A stretch of 49,262 bases of DNA from Granulicella sp. (GTDB lineage: Bacteria > Acidobacteriota > Terriglobia > Terriglobales > Acidobacteriaceae). The notes under the pieces were generated by a model. It saw only the letters and a list, made by a program, of their open reading frames with translations. It had not been told where the DNA came from and did no database searches. Positions 38,017 through 46,919 of the stretch are shown in pieces. Location: positions 1-49,262 of the forward strand of contig PKWU01000028.1 in the NCBI GenBank assembly GCA_003132145.1, read 5' to 3'. Position 1 is the stretch's first letter; each line of letters starts with the position of its first letter. The translations under genes were made by a program, and so were the position numbers.

Positions 38017-39228
38017 CTACTGCGCGCCGCCGCCGCCGGCGCCGGCGCTCATGCTGAAGATGGGCAGATAGAGCGAGATGAGGATGGTGACGACGACGCA
38101 TCCCATGACGATGAGGATGAGCGGCTCGATGAGGCTCATGGCGGCGGTGAGGTTGGTCTGCACATCCTCCTCGAAGAACTCGGCGACGGAGTTGAGCATC
38201 TGGGGCAGGGCCCCGGTGGACTCGCCGACCTCGATCATCTCGACGGCCAGCTCGGGGAAGACTTTGGTCTCGGCCAGGCTGACCGAGAGGCCCTTGCCCT
38301 CGCGCACCGTCTCGACGCTGCGGAAGACGGCGTTGCTGATCTGGCGGCTGTCGATGGAGCGGGCCGCGGTCTCCAGCGACGGGACGAGCGGCAGGCCGCC
38401 GGTGAGCAGCGTGGCGAGGGTGCGCGAGAAGAGACCGACCTGGTACTTCAACCAGACGGGGCCGATCAGCGGCAGGCCGATGCGCACGCGGTCCACCAGG
38501 TTCGCGCCCGCGTCGGTCTTGATCCAGCGGACGAAGAGAAAGATAGCCAGCGCCAGCGCGGCGAGGGCATAGATTCCGTAGCTCTGCGCGTTCTTTCCCA
38601 GCGCAAGGAGGAAGGTGGTGATGGCGGGCAGCTTGGTGCCCAACTGCTCGTACAGCTCGGCGAAGCGCGGGACGACGAAGGTGATGAGGAAGATGAAGAG
38701 AGCGATCACCATGACGACCAGCACAGAGGGATAGATGAGGCTGGCGAGGAGCTTCTTGCGGAAGGTGAGGGAGACGCGCTGGAAGTCGAGGTAGCGCTGC
38801 AGGACCTCTTCGAGATTGCCGGAGCGCTCGCCCGCCAGCAGCGTGGTGGTGTAGACGACGGGGAACCCGCCCTGCGCGACGAAGGCTTCGGAGATGGATT
38901 CGCCGTTCTTGACGCGGGTGGCGACGTCCTCCAGTTGCGCGCGGAAGTGAGGGAGCTTCTGGCGGCGGGCCAGCAGCTCGATGGAGCCGAGGATGGGAAG
39001 GCCGGCGCGGATCAAGGTGAGGAACTGCTGGTTGAAGACGAGAAAGGTCTCCAGCTTGACCTTCTTGGTCTTGCCTGCGCCGGCCAGCAGGCCGCGCGAT
39101 TTGACCGAGTAGACGTAGTATCCCGCCTGGGTGAAGCGCGCGCGCAGTTCTTCTTCGGTGGCTGCAGAGTGCGTCTGCTCCTGCACACGGCCACGCTCAT
39201 CCGCCAATCGGACTACAAACTCAGCCAT
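38017..39228 (-). CDS. Type II secretion / type IV pilus inner-membrane platform protein (GspF/PilC family)
   Basis: A 403-residue protein with the two repeated T2SF domains. The first contains FLTLIRAGLPILGSIELLAR and GERSGNLEEVLQRYLDF. The second contains LATLLTGGLPLVPSLETAAR and EVGESTGALPQMLNSVAEF. Three hydrophobic segments are seen (LIYPSVLVVMVIALFIFLIT, IYALAALALAIFLFV, and one at the C-terminus), and the protein ends with a Gly/Ala tail. It acts as the membrane platform for pilus or pseudopilus assembly. No other pilus or secretion gene adjoins it, so it is an orphan locus whose partners must be elsewhere. Confidence 0.93.
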   Translation of the reverse strand: MAEFVVRLADERGRVQEQTHSAATEEELRARFTQAGYYVYSVKSRGLLAGAGKTKKVKLETFLVFNQQFLTLIRAGLPILGSIELLARRQKLPHFRAQLEDVATRVKNGESISEAFVAQGGFPVVYTTTLLAGERSGNLEEVLQRYLDFQRVSLTFRKKLLASLIYPSVLVVMVIALFIFLITFVVPRFAELYEQLGTKLPAITTFLLALGKNAQSYGIYALAALALAIFLFVRWIKTDAGANLVDRVRIGLPLIGPVWLKYQVGLFSRTLATLLTGGLPLVPSLETAARSIDSRQISNAVFRSVETVREGKGLSVSLAETKVFPELAVEMIEVGESTGALPQMLNSVAEFFEEDVQTNLTAAMSLIEPLILIVMGCVVVTILISLYLPIFSMSAGAGGGGAQ

Positions 39229-39559
39229 AGAATCGCATCACCAACCGCCTGCGAAGAGCATTGCAGCGCTCGACCGCAAAGGCTCTGTCTATCTTAGACG
39301 TAACGCGGGCGGATTCCTCTCAGAACCTTCGGCTTATAACTTTGGCCTGGTTCTTCGGCCTGCTGCTGCGGCTTTGTTTTGCGGCCCGCGGTAGCATGAG
39401 CCGCCGGGGAGGCGCAGTGCGCGGTGCCGAGTGTGGTACGCCGCGGTAGCGGGCCATCAACAGCCTGCTAAACTCACATCACCAATCCCAACCGCGAGAA
39501 GGAACGGGTTGCAAGGGCAAGCGCGCGCTTGCCAGAGGCTGAGGAAGTCAGGGGCTCGG
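39229..39559. promoter_or_regulatory. Divergent intergenic region with an 18-base perfect palindrome
   Basis: This is 331 bases between the GspF-like gene and the FAD oxidoreductase. GGCAAGCGCGCGCTTGCC at 39516-39533 is a perfect palindrome ending 26 bases before the oxidoreductase ATG. It could be an operator or a hairpin in the leader RNA. The oxidoreductase frame remains open through it to 39431 but without family similarity. No other gene is evident. Confidence 0.45.
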
Positions 39560-41329
39560 ATGGCAAAGAAGGCGATCATTATTGGGGCTGGGCCGGCGGG
39601 GTTGACGGCCGGACTCGAGCTGCTCCGGCGCACGGAGATTGTGCCGGTGATTCTGGAGGCGAGCGAGGAGATTGGCGGCATCTCGCGGACGATCCGGTAC
39701 AAGGGCAACCGGATGGACATCGGGGGCCACCGGTTTTTCTCCAAGAGCGACCGCGTGATGGAGTGGTGGGTGGAGCTGATGCCTCCCGAGCTGGCGGCGC
39801 AGGGCGAGCCAGGCTCGGAGGCGGCTGCGAACCCAGCGACGACCGCGCCGAGTGCGCCGAGCCAGCCGGCAGAGATCAGCTATCAGGGCAAGCGGCGCGT
39901 GGTGACGGTTCCCGCGCACCTGCACGAGGAGTCGCCGCTGCGCGGGATGGGGCCGCTGCACCACGCGGAGAGCGATGAAACCGAAGAGGAGGATTCCGCA
40001 GAAGATGCTGCCGAGACGGTCGTGGTTCCCGAGCCGGAGAACCCCGACCTGGTGATGCTGATCCGGCCACGACGCAGCCGCATCTACTATCTGCGGAAGT
40101 TCTTCGACTACCCAATCACGCTGACGGCCAATACGCTGAAGAACCTCGGCCTGGTGCGCATGGTGCGCGTGGGGACGAGCTACATGGTATCGCGCGTGCG
40201 CCAGATCAGGCCGGAGAAGAGTCTCGAAGACTTCCTCATCAACCGCTTCGGACGCGAGCTGTACCTGACGTTCTTCAAGAGCTACACGGAGAAGGTGTGG
40301 GGCACGCCGTGCCACGAGATCTCCGCCGAGTGGGGCGCGCAACGCATCAAGGGACTGAGCCTGACGACGGCGGTGAAGCATCTGGTGAAGAAGTTGTTTC
40401 GCGCGACGAGCGAGGGCGGCGACCTGGCGCAGAAGGGGACCGACACCTCGCTGATCGAGCGCTTCATGTACCCGAAGTTCGGGCCGGGACAACTGTGGGA
40501 GCACGTGGCGGAGCTGGTGCAGCAGAAGGGCGGCGCGATCCATAAGGGATGGAAGGTGGACAGGCTGAACTTCGCCGAAGGCGAGCCGCTGCGCGTCACA
40601 TCCATCGAAGCCGTGCGCGCGGATGGCGAGCGCAGGACCTTTGCCGGAGACTATTTTTTCTCCACCATGCCGATGCGCGAGCTGCTGCGCGCGATGAAGA
40701 CGGCGGTGCCGGCGAATGTGCTGGAGGTGAGCGACGGATTGCAGTACCGCGACTTCATTACGGTGGGACTGCTGGTGGACAGGCTGAAGGTGACTGAGCC
40801 CGATGGCGGCCTGCTGAAGGATACCTGGATATACATTCAGGAGCCGGATGTGCTGCTGGGGCGGTTGCAGATCTTCAACAACTGGAGCCCGTACCTGGTG
40901 AGCGATGCTGACCAAAAGGCGGGGAAGGTGTGGATTGGGCTGGAGTACTTCTGCTACGAGACGGACGATCTGTGGAAGATGGCTGACGAGGAGATGAAGA
41001 AGTTCGCCATCGCGGAGGTGGCGAAGATCGGCCTGCTCAACGCGGCGGACGTGAGCGACGCGCATGTGGTGCGTGTGCCCAAGACCTACCCGGCGTACTT
41101 CGGCACCTACGACCGCTTCGACGAGCTGAAGACGTTTACCGATGGCATCGAGAACCTCTTTCTGGTGGGACGCAACGGGATGCACAAGTACAACAACCAG
41201 GACCACAGCATGTTGACGGCGATGGCTGTGGTGGATGGGCTGGTTGCGGGCAAGGTGAACAAGCAGGCGCTGTGGGAGATCAACACCGAGCAGGAGTACC
41301 AGGAGGAGAAGGACAAGAAGCAGTTGTAA
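39560..41329 (+). CDS. FAD-dependent amine-oxidase-like oxidoreductase
   Basis: A 589-residue flavoprotein. The Rossmann motif [13 protein letters not shown] starts at residue 6, followed by [12 protein letters not shown] and [10 protein letters not shown], as in protoporphyrinogen-oxidase/UDP-galactopyranose-mutase-like proteins. The C-terminal FAD segment is [20 protein letters not shown]. Between residues 78 and 162 is a low-complexity Ala/Pro then Glu/Asp-rich insertion ([16 protein letters not shown]). Such proteins often sit near glycosyltransferases, but none is here. The substrate is unknown. The ATG at 39560 is preceded by AGGGG. The stop codon is inside a period-7 repeat. A small membrane protein gene follows after 25 bases. 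Confidence 0.88.
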   Translation: MAKKAIIIGAGPAGLTAGLELLRRTEIVPVILEASEEIGGISRTIRYKGNRMDIGGHRFFSKSDRVMEWWVELMPPELAAQGEPGSEAAANPATTAPSAPSQPAEISYQGKRRVVTVPAHLHEESPLRGMGPLHHAESDETEEEDSAEDAAETVVVPEPENPDLVMLIRPRRSRIYYLRKFFDYPITLTANTLKNLGLVRMVRVGTSYMVSRVRQIRPEKSLEDFLINRFGRELYLTFFKSYTEKVWGTPCHEISAEWGAQRIKGLSLTTAVKHLVKKLFRATSEGGDLAQKGTDTSLIERFMYPKFGPGQLWEHVAELVQQKGGAIHKGWKVDRLNFAEGEPLRVTSIEAVRADGERRTFAGDYFFSTMPMRELLRAMKTAVPANVLEVSDGLQYRDFITVGLLVDRLKVTEPDGGLLKDTWIYIQEPDVLLGRLQIFNNWSPYLVSDADQKAGKVWIGLEYFCYETDDLWKMADEEMKKFAIAEVAKIGLLNAADVSDAHVVRVPKTYPAYFGTYDRFDELKTFTDGIENLFLVGRNGMHKYNNQDHSMLTAMAVVDGLVAGKVNKQALWEINTEQEYQEEKDKKQL

Positions 41330-41349
41330 GTTGTGAGTGGTAAGTGAGG
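41322..41349. repeat. Period-7 tandem tract over a stop codon
   Basis: Four heptamers in register: AGTTGTA, AGTTGTG, AGTGGTA, AGTGAGG. The tract covers the stop codon of the FAD oxidoreductase (41327-41329), and its last unit appears to supply the GAGG ribosome-binding site of the next gene. Confidence 0.75.
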
Positions 41350-41354
41350 TTGCG

Positions 41355-41798
41355 GTGAAGACATTTCTGCTGCTTGTGTTGATGACGCTGCTGGCGCTGA
41401 TCGTGGTGAACCGGGGGCGCATCTATGTGCGCGACCCTCTGGCTGCGGTCTATAAATCCGATCTGCGCCAAGACGGTCGCAAGGATGGGAGACAGAGCGG
41501 CGTGCAGGTGTTTGTTAACGCCACGGGCGACGTTCTTCTGTGGCGGGATGCGCAGCCGGGGTCGTACCGCATTCTGGTGCAGGCATGGAACAAGGCTCCG
41601 GGGACGCCGATGCGCCTGACATGCCTGCGCTGGATGGTGTGCCTGGCGGATGCAGACCACCCTTCGACGATTGCGATGGATTGGACTGGCAACAGCGGAA
41701 GGCACAAAGGGAAGTACGATCCGAGGGTGTCGATGAGCGGCCGCGAGGTCTCCTTTGTGAATGGAGATGGCGCGACGGTGCGCGTCGAGTTGCGATAG
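41355..41798 (+). CDS. Small single-pass membrane protein of unknown function
   Basis: About 147 residues. One N-terminal transmembrane segment (TFLLLVLMTLLALIVVN) is followed by a soluble domain with KSDLRQDGRKDGRQSGVQVF, LLWRDAQPGSYRILVQ and a C-terminal beta-rich part. I do not recognise the family. The start GTG at 41355 has GAGG five bases upstream, supplied by the period-7 repeat. The frame is open to 41337. Its position 25 bases after the FAD oxidoreductase suggests a shared transcript and perhaps a shared membrane function. Confidence 0.65.
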   Translation: MKTFLLLVLMTLLALIVVNRGRIYVRDPLAAVYKSDLRQDGRKDGRQSGVQVFVNATGDVLLWRDAQPGSYRILVQAWNKAPGTPMRLTCLRWMVCLADADHPSTIAMDWTGNSGRHKGKYDPRVSMSGREVSFVNGDGATVRVELR

Positions 41799-41822
41799 AG
41801 ACGAACGCTCTGGCGACTGGAG

Positions 41823-44339
41823 CTAGAGGAGGTTGCTGGCGGGGCGGGTGGGGAGGGTGAAGTGGAAGGTTGAGCCTTTTCCGACTGCGCTGGTGGCCCA
41901 GATGAGTCCTCCATGCTGGGCGATGATGGAGCGGCAGATGGCGAGGCCGAGGCCGGTTCCGCCCATGGTTCGGGAGTCGGATGCGTCGACCTGGTGGAAG
42001 CGCTCGAAGATGCTGTCGAGCTTGTCTTCAGGGATTCCGCGGCCCTGGTCGCGGACCTGGATTTCGGCCTCGTTGGCATCGTTGCGGCGCGCTCTCAGGT
42101 GGATCTCCGTGCCTGGCGGGGAGAACTTGATGGCGTTGGCGACGAGGTTGGCGAGGGTCTGCAGGATGCGGTCGGGATCGGCCCAGACGTTGACTCCGTG
42201 GGAGTTGAAGGTGATGCGGAGCTGGGCCTTGGCGGCGTCTGTCTGCTGCAGGATGGCGACGCGGCGGAAGAGGTCGTCGGCCGAGCACATGGTGGAGTGC
42301 AGCTCGGCCTTACCGGAGCCGATGCGTTCCAGCTCGAGGATGTCGTTGACCAGGCGGACCAGGCGGTCGGTGTTGCCGGCGGCGATCTCGAGCATCTGCT
42401 TCAGCTTCTGCGGGCGGGTGTCGAGCGAGCCACCGGTGATGAGGCCGAGTGCGGCGCGCAGCGAGGTCAGCGGCGTGCGCAGCTCGTGCGAGACGGTGGA
42501 GATGAACTCGTCCTTCATGCGGTCGAGGGCTCGGCGCTCGGTGGTGTCGGTGAAGGCGACAACGACGCCGACGGCCTTGCCTGCGGGCCTGGCGCCGGTG
42601 GAGGAGGGATCGATCTCGGGCTGGACCGCGGGCTGAACTTTGGGCTCGGGTTCGAAGAGGATTCCGGATTCGATTTTGGGCTCGATCTTGGGTGGTGCCA
42701 CGGGCTCGACTTCGATCTGGGGACGGGCGACGTACTCGACCGGGAAGCTGGTTCCGTCCTTGCGCCAGAAGACCTCATTGGAGATGCGGACGGTGTCGAG
42801 GTCGCGGATGGTGTTTTGAATGGGGCACTCTTCCTCCGGATAGGGGGTGCCGTCGACGCGGGTGTGATGGATGAGCGAGTGCATGTTGCGGCCAAGAAGC
42901 TCGTCGGGCTTGAAGCCGAGCATCTGTGCTGCGGCGGGGTTGACGACGGTGCAGTTGCCGTCGAGGTCGATGCCGTAGATGCCGTCGCCGACGGACTCGA
43001 GGACGGAGTTGGACTGGCGCATGAGGGAGCGGAGCTGGTCTTCGGCGCGGACCTGCTCGCTGATGTCGATGCCGAAACCGAGGATGTAGGGGTCGCGCCC
43101 GGGGGTTTGAATGAGCTTGTTGCGGAATGCGACAACGCGCGCGCTTCCGTCGGCGTGGCGCAGACGGAGCAGCCCCTGGACCTCGCCCTCGCGGACGATG
43201 CTGCCGAGGTATCTGTCGAACTGTGCCTGGCGGTCCTCGGGCATGAACTCGTCGAGACGGTGGCCGACCACGTCTTCGCGGGAATAGCCGACGCTCTGCG
43301 CGCCGTAGGTGTTGACGGAGAGCAGGATGCCCTGCAGGTCGTGGGTGCAGACCATACCGAGCGAGCCTTCGACGAGCTGGCGGTATCGCGCTTCGCTTTC
43401 GCGCAGGGTCTCTTCGGCGCCGCGCTGGACGGTGACGTCGATGCCGGTGGCGATGATGAAGTTGATATGTCCCTGGTCGTCGAAGAGCGGCGAGGCCGAC
43501 CATGCGATGCGGCGCAGGCTTCCGTCCCGGTGCAGCCACTGGTTCTCGAATACGGCTGGAGAGCCGTTGGCGCGCAGGCGCTCGAAGTTCTGCACGGCGG
43601 CGGGGATGTCTGCGTGGGGGATGAGCTTGTCCCAGAGGTAACGTCCGACCAGGGTGGGGAAGTTGTATCCCGAAGCGGTCTCGCAGGCGCGATTGAAGCG
43701 GACGATGCGGCCTGCGGTGTCGAAGACGGCGACCAGGGCGTCGACCGTGTCCAGCACGGTGGAGACGAAGTTGCGCTCGACGGTGAGCGCGGACTCGATA
43801 CGCTGGCGGGCGCGGGCGACGCGGTCCATCTGGCGCAGAGCGTTGCCCAGTTCGATGGAGGACATGGCCTGCCGCCCAAGCACGGAGAGGGTCTGCGTCT
43901 GCAGGGGGGTGAGCCTTCGCGCGGGGACGTCGAGGACAAAGAGGGAGCCAAGGCGAATTCCGGAGGGCGTGATGAGTGGAGCGTCGGCGTAGAAGCGGAA
44001 GGCGCGGCCGGCGAGCAGGATCCCGCCAGGGGCGAAGGCGGGGTGCTCGGTGGAGTCGGAGACCTCGTAGACGGTCTGGCTGCGCAGCGGAGGCGCGGAG
44101 GGTAGGCTGCCCAGGGGCAGCTCGGTCTCGCGGATGCCATAGCGGGAGTAGATACAGATTCGGTTGGCGGCGGCGAAGGAGACGCCGGCGACCGTGGCGT
44201 TGCACGCCTTTGCGGCCAGCTCGACGAGGTCGTCGATGGCGGGGTCGGAGACAGTTCCGAGGACCTCGTATCGATCGAGGGTCTCTAACCGCAGGGCTTC
44301 ACTGCGCGTAACTTCGCGTATTTCCAAGGTTTCAACCAT
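41823..44339 (-). CDS. Multi-sensor histidine kinase (GAF, three PAS, HisKA, HATPase)
   Basis: An 838-residue kinase with no clear transmembrane segment, so probably a cytoplasmic sensor. Order: GAF-like domain (about 20-165), PAS 1 (about 190-310, FDTAGRIVRFNRACE), PAS 2 (about 318-435, HDLQGILLSVNTYG), PAS 3 (about 440-605, IDLDGNCTVVNPAAAQML), HisKA with SHELRTPLTSL (His 618), then the ATPase boxes NLVANAIKFSP, DQGRGIPEDKLDSIFERF and GGTGLGLAICRSI. PAS 3 is split by a Pro/Glu/Lys-rich insert at about residues 540-588. No response regulator gene adjoins it, so its partner is unknown. It is divergent from dxs. Confidence 0.94.
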   Translation of the reverse strand: MVETLEIREVTRSEALRLETLDRYEVLGTVSDPAIDDLVELAAKACNATVAGVSFAAANRICIYSRYGIRETELPLGSLPSAPPLRSQTVYEVSDSTEHPAFAPGGILLAGRAFRFYADAPLITPSGIRLGSLFVLDVPARRLTPLQTQTLSVLGRQAMSSIELGNALRQMDRVARARQRIESALTVERNFVSTVLDTVDALVAVFDTAGRIVRFNRACETASGYNFPTLVGRYLWDKLIPHADIPAAVQNFERLRANGSPAVFENQWLHRDGSLRRIAWSASPLFDDQGHINFIIATGIDVTVQRGAEETLRESEARYRQLVEGSLGMVCTHDLQGILLSVNTYGAQSVGYSREDVVGHRLDEFMPEDRQAQFDRYLGSIVREGEVQGLLRLRHADGSARVVAFRNKLIQTPGRDPYILGFGIDISEQVRAEDQLRSLMRQSNSVLESVGDGIYGIDLDGNCTVVNPAAAQMLGFKPDELLGRNMHSLIHHTRVDGTPYPEEECPIQNTIRDLDTVRISNEVFWRKDGTSFPVEYVARPQIEVEPVAPPKIEPKIESGILFEPEPKVQPAVQPEIDPSSTGARPAGKAVGVVVAFTDTTERRALDRMKDEFISTVSHELRTPLTSLRAALGLITGGSLDTRPQKLKQMLEIAAGNTDRLVRLVNDILELERIGSGKAELHSTMCSADDLFRRVAILQQTDAAKAQLRITFNSHGVNVWADPDRILQTLANLVANAIKFSPPGTEIHLRARRNDANEAEIQVRDQGRGIPEDKLDSIFERFHQVDASDSRTMGGTGLGLAICRSIIAQHGGLIWATSAVGKGSTFHFTLPTRPASNLL

Positions 44340-44553
44340 ATATCATCCCGATGGTAAGGGAAGTGTGGGCATACGGCACTGGTACTTTTGGGGGAAGCAG
44401 GTGGTACTTCAGGGGCCTGAAGAGATGCGGATGCAGCGCGTTGCAGCGGAGTGGATTTAATGGCAACAGGGCGCATCCAAGGGGTTGGTATACTTAAGGG
44501 CTGTGGTTCCTGCGCAACCGAAGGTCGCACGGGAGTAATACGCATCAGACAGG

Positions 44554-46464
44554 ATGAGCATGGAAGAGCTGTTGAGCGGGATTGAGTCTCCGGCGGATGT
44601 GAAGCGGCTGACCATCCGGCAACTGACTCAACTTGCCGAAGAGATCCGCGAGCGGCTGATCGTTGGCGTGGCCAAGACCGGGGGACATCTCGGCCCGAAC
44701 CTGGGCGTGGTGGAGCTGACGCTGGCGCTGCACTACGTCTTCGACACGCCGCGCGACAGCTTCGTCTTCGATGTGAGCCACCAGGCGTACGTTCACAAGA
44801 TGCTGACCGGGCGCAACCGCCGGTTTGAGACGATCCGCCAGCCGGGCGGACTGAACGGCTTCATGCTGCGGACTGAGAGCGAGCACGACAGCTATGGGGC
44901 GGGGCACGCGGGCACAGCGCTGAGCGCGGCGCTGGGCATGGCTGTGGCGCGCGATATGTCCGGCGGCAAGGAGCACATTGTTGCGCTGTGCGGAGACGCG
45001 GCGTTTACCAACGGCATCTCCTTCGAGGCGCTGAACAACATCGCCTCGCAGACCAAGCGGCTGATCGTGGTGCTGAACGACAATGCCTGGTCGATCGACA
45101 AAAATGTGGGCGCCATCGCCGAGTACCTTCACAAGATCGTGACCAACCCGATGGTGGCCGCAATGCACGACCGCGCGGCCACCATGCTGGAGCGCTTCGG
45201 CGGCAAGGCCGTCCGCCACATGGCGCGCAAGGCCGAAGAGGCGGCCAAGGGCCTGATCGGGCCGGGAATGCTCTTCGAGGAGTTCGGGCTGAGCTACTAC
45301 GGGCCGGTGGATGGGCACAACCTGCCGCTGCTGATCGAGACATTCAAGTTTCTGAAGCAGCAGAACAAGCCGGTGATCCTGCACGCGATTACGCAGAAGG
45401 GGCGCGGCTTCCAGCCGGCGGAGGAGAAGCAGAAGAAGTTCCACGGGCTGGGGCCGTACGACCCGGAGACGGGCGAAACCAAGCCGGCAGGCAAGAAGAC
45501 CTACTCGGAGGTCTTCGCCGAGACGCTCTCGAAACTGGCCGACGACAACGACAAGATCGTGGCGATTACGGCGGCGATGCCCAGTGGCACCGGGCTCGAC
45601 CTGTTCCGGCCGAAGCATCCGACGCGCTACTTCGATGTGGGCATCGCGGAGAGCCACGCGGTGATCTTCGCGGCGGGCATGGCGACCAAGGGATACAAGC
45701 CGTTCTGCGCCATCTACTCGACGTTTTTGCAGCGCGCGTTCGATCCCATAGTGCATGATGTGTGCCTGCAAAATCTGCCGGTGGTCTTCTGCATGGACCG
45801 CGGGGGCCTCTCCAGCGACGACGGGCCGACGCATCATGGCCTCTTCGACATCAGCTACCTGCGCAGCCTGCCCAACATCGTCCACATGGTGCCGAAGGAC
45901 GAGGACGAACTGGCCGACATGATGTATACGGCGATGCTGCACGACGGGCCGGTGGCCATCCGCTACCCGCGCGGCGCGGGGCCGGGCGCGCCGGTGAAGG
46001 CGCAGCCGGTGGCGCTGGAGATCGGCGTGGCCGAGGTGATCGAGGACGGCAACGACGTTGCCGGCCTGGATGTATCGATTTGGGGACTGGGCGCGATGCT
46101 TCCCGAGGCCTTGCGGCTGGCTACGATGCTGCGGCGTGTGGGATTTTCGGCGGCTGTGATCAATCCGCGATTTGCCAAGCCGATCGACCGCGCATGCGTG
46201 GCGGAGTACGGAAGGCGCTGCGGCCTGCTGGTGACGCTGGAGGACCATGTGCTGGCGGGAGGCTTCGGCTCGGCGGTGCTGGAGGCGCTGAGCGAGCTGG
46301 AACTCGACGTGCCGGTGGTGCGCGTGGGCTGGCCCGACCAGTTCATCGAACACGGCAAGGTCGAAGCTCTGCACGAGAAGTACGGGCTGACGGCAGAGTC
46401 CGCGCTGGAAAAATCCCGCCCCTACCTAGCCGCCCTGGAGTCCCGCCGCCTCGCCCTCCGCTAG
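44554..46464 (+). CDS. dxs: 1-deoxy-D-xylulose-5-phosphate synthase
   Basis: First enzyme of the MEP isoprenoid pathway: it condenses pyruvate and glyceraldehyde 3-phosphate using thiamine diphosphate. The product is 636 residues. Motifs are SHQAYVHKMLTGR (the catalytic-type His), LCGDAAFTNGISFEALN (ThDP site, divergent from the usual GDGA-T-GMAFEA), VLNDNAWSIDKNVGA, YYGPVDGHNLPLLIE and DVGIAESHAVIFAAGMA with the catalytic Glu. The variants suggest a divergent DXS clade, but all parts are present. A TATACT hexamer at 44489-44494 could be a -10 box. The stop TAG is part of the CTAG that borders the MITE-like element. The product would feed the polyprenyl synthase encoded nearby. Confidence 0.93.
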   Translation: MSMEELLSGIESPADVKRLTIRQLTQLAEEIRERLIVGVAKTGGHLGPNLGVVELTLALHYVFDTPRDSFVFDVSHQAYVHKMLTGRNRRFETIRQPGGLNGFMLRTESEHDSYGAGHAGTALSAALGMAVARDMSGGKEHIVALCGDAAFTNGISFEALNNIASQTKRLIVVLNDNAWSIDKNVGAIAEYLHKIVTNPMVAAMHDRAATMLERFGGKAVRHMARKAEEAAKGLIGPGMLFEEFGLSYYGPVDGHNLPLLIETFKFLKQQNKPVILHAITQKGRGFQPAEEKQKKFHGLGPYDPETGETKPAGKKTYSEVFAETLSKLADDNDKIVAITAAMPSGTGLDLFRPKHPTRYFDVGIAESHAVIFAAGMATKGYKPFCAIYSTFLQRAFDPIVHDVCLQNLPVVFCMDRGGLSSDDGPTHHGLFDISYLRSLPNIVHMVPKDEDELADMMYTAMLHDGPVAIRYPRGAGPGAPVKAQPVALEIGVAEVIEDGNDVAGLDVSIWGLGAMLPEALRLATMLRRVGFSAAVINPRFAKPIDRACVAEYGRRCGLLVTLEDHVLAGGFGSAVLEALSELELDVPVVRVGWPDQFIEHGKVEALHEKYGLTAESALEKSRPYLAALESRRLALR

Positions 46465-46733
46465 TGTCCTGAGTCATTCGTTCGCAGCACTAAACCAGAG
46501 GCCAAAGGCACTAAACCAAGGGCCAAAGGCCTGGTGCTCCATCCATCGCAGCCTCATCGCGATGGGTGGGATGTAAAAAGCTCGTACTGCGGGCTGTTGC
46601 TTTTGCCCTTGTTCGGCAAGCGCCAACGGCGCGTTTTATACCAGCCTGAGGCGCAGCCCCAGGTAGCATTCCCAACAAACGACTGAGGGCTGTAAGCCCG
46701 ACCTATCCTGCAACGAACTTCCGACTCAGGACA
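46465..46733. mobile_element. MITE-like element flanked by CTAG, related to the IS481-type IS
   Basis: It is bounded by the inverted repeats TGTCCTGAGTC (46465-46475) and GACTCAGGACA (46723-46733) and flanked on both sides by CTAG (46461-46464, 46734-46737). TTCGTT follows each repeat after a few bases. It is 269 bases with no coding frame. The inside holds other short repeats (GCACTAAACCA twice) and hairpins (GGGCTGTAAGCCC). Its end resembles the end of the IS at 48321. The flanking CTAG matches the known NCTAGN target of IS481. The left CTAG contains the dxs stop codon. Confidence 0.75.
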
Positions 46734-46919
46734 CTAGCGAAGGGGGTGTTTCACGAAACCTCGATCCTCGCTGCTGAAGCAGCGCGGGGAGACGCAGTTC
46801 AAAACTGCTGCTGGAAAAAATCCAGAGGGCTTGATCGCGCGGCGTAACTGCGCGTATGCTGAATGCCTTCAAGTTTACAGCCTCGGATGTCAACGTTAAA
46901 TTCGCAAGGAGAAATTCGC

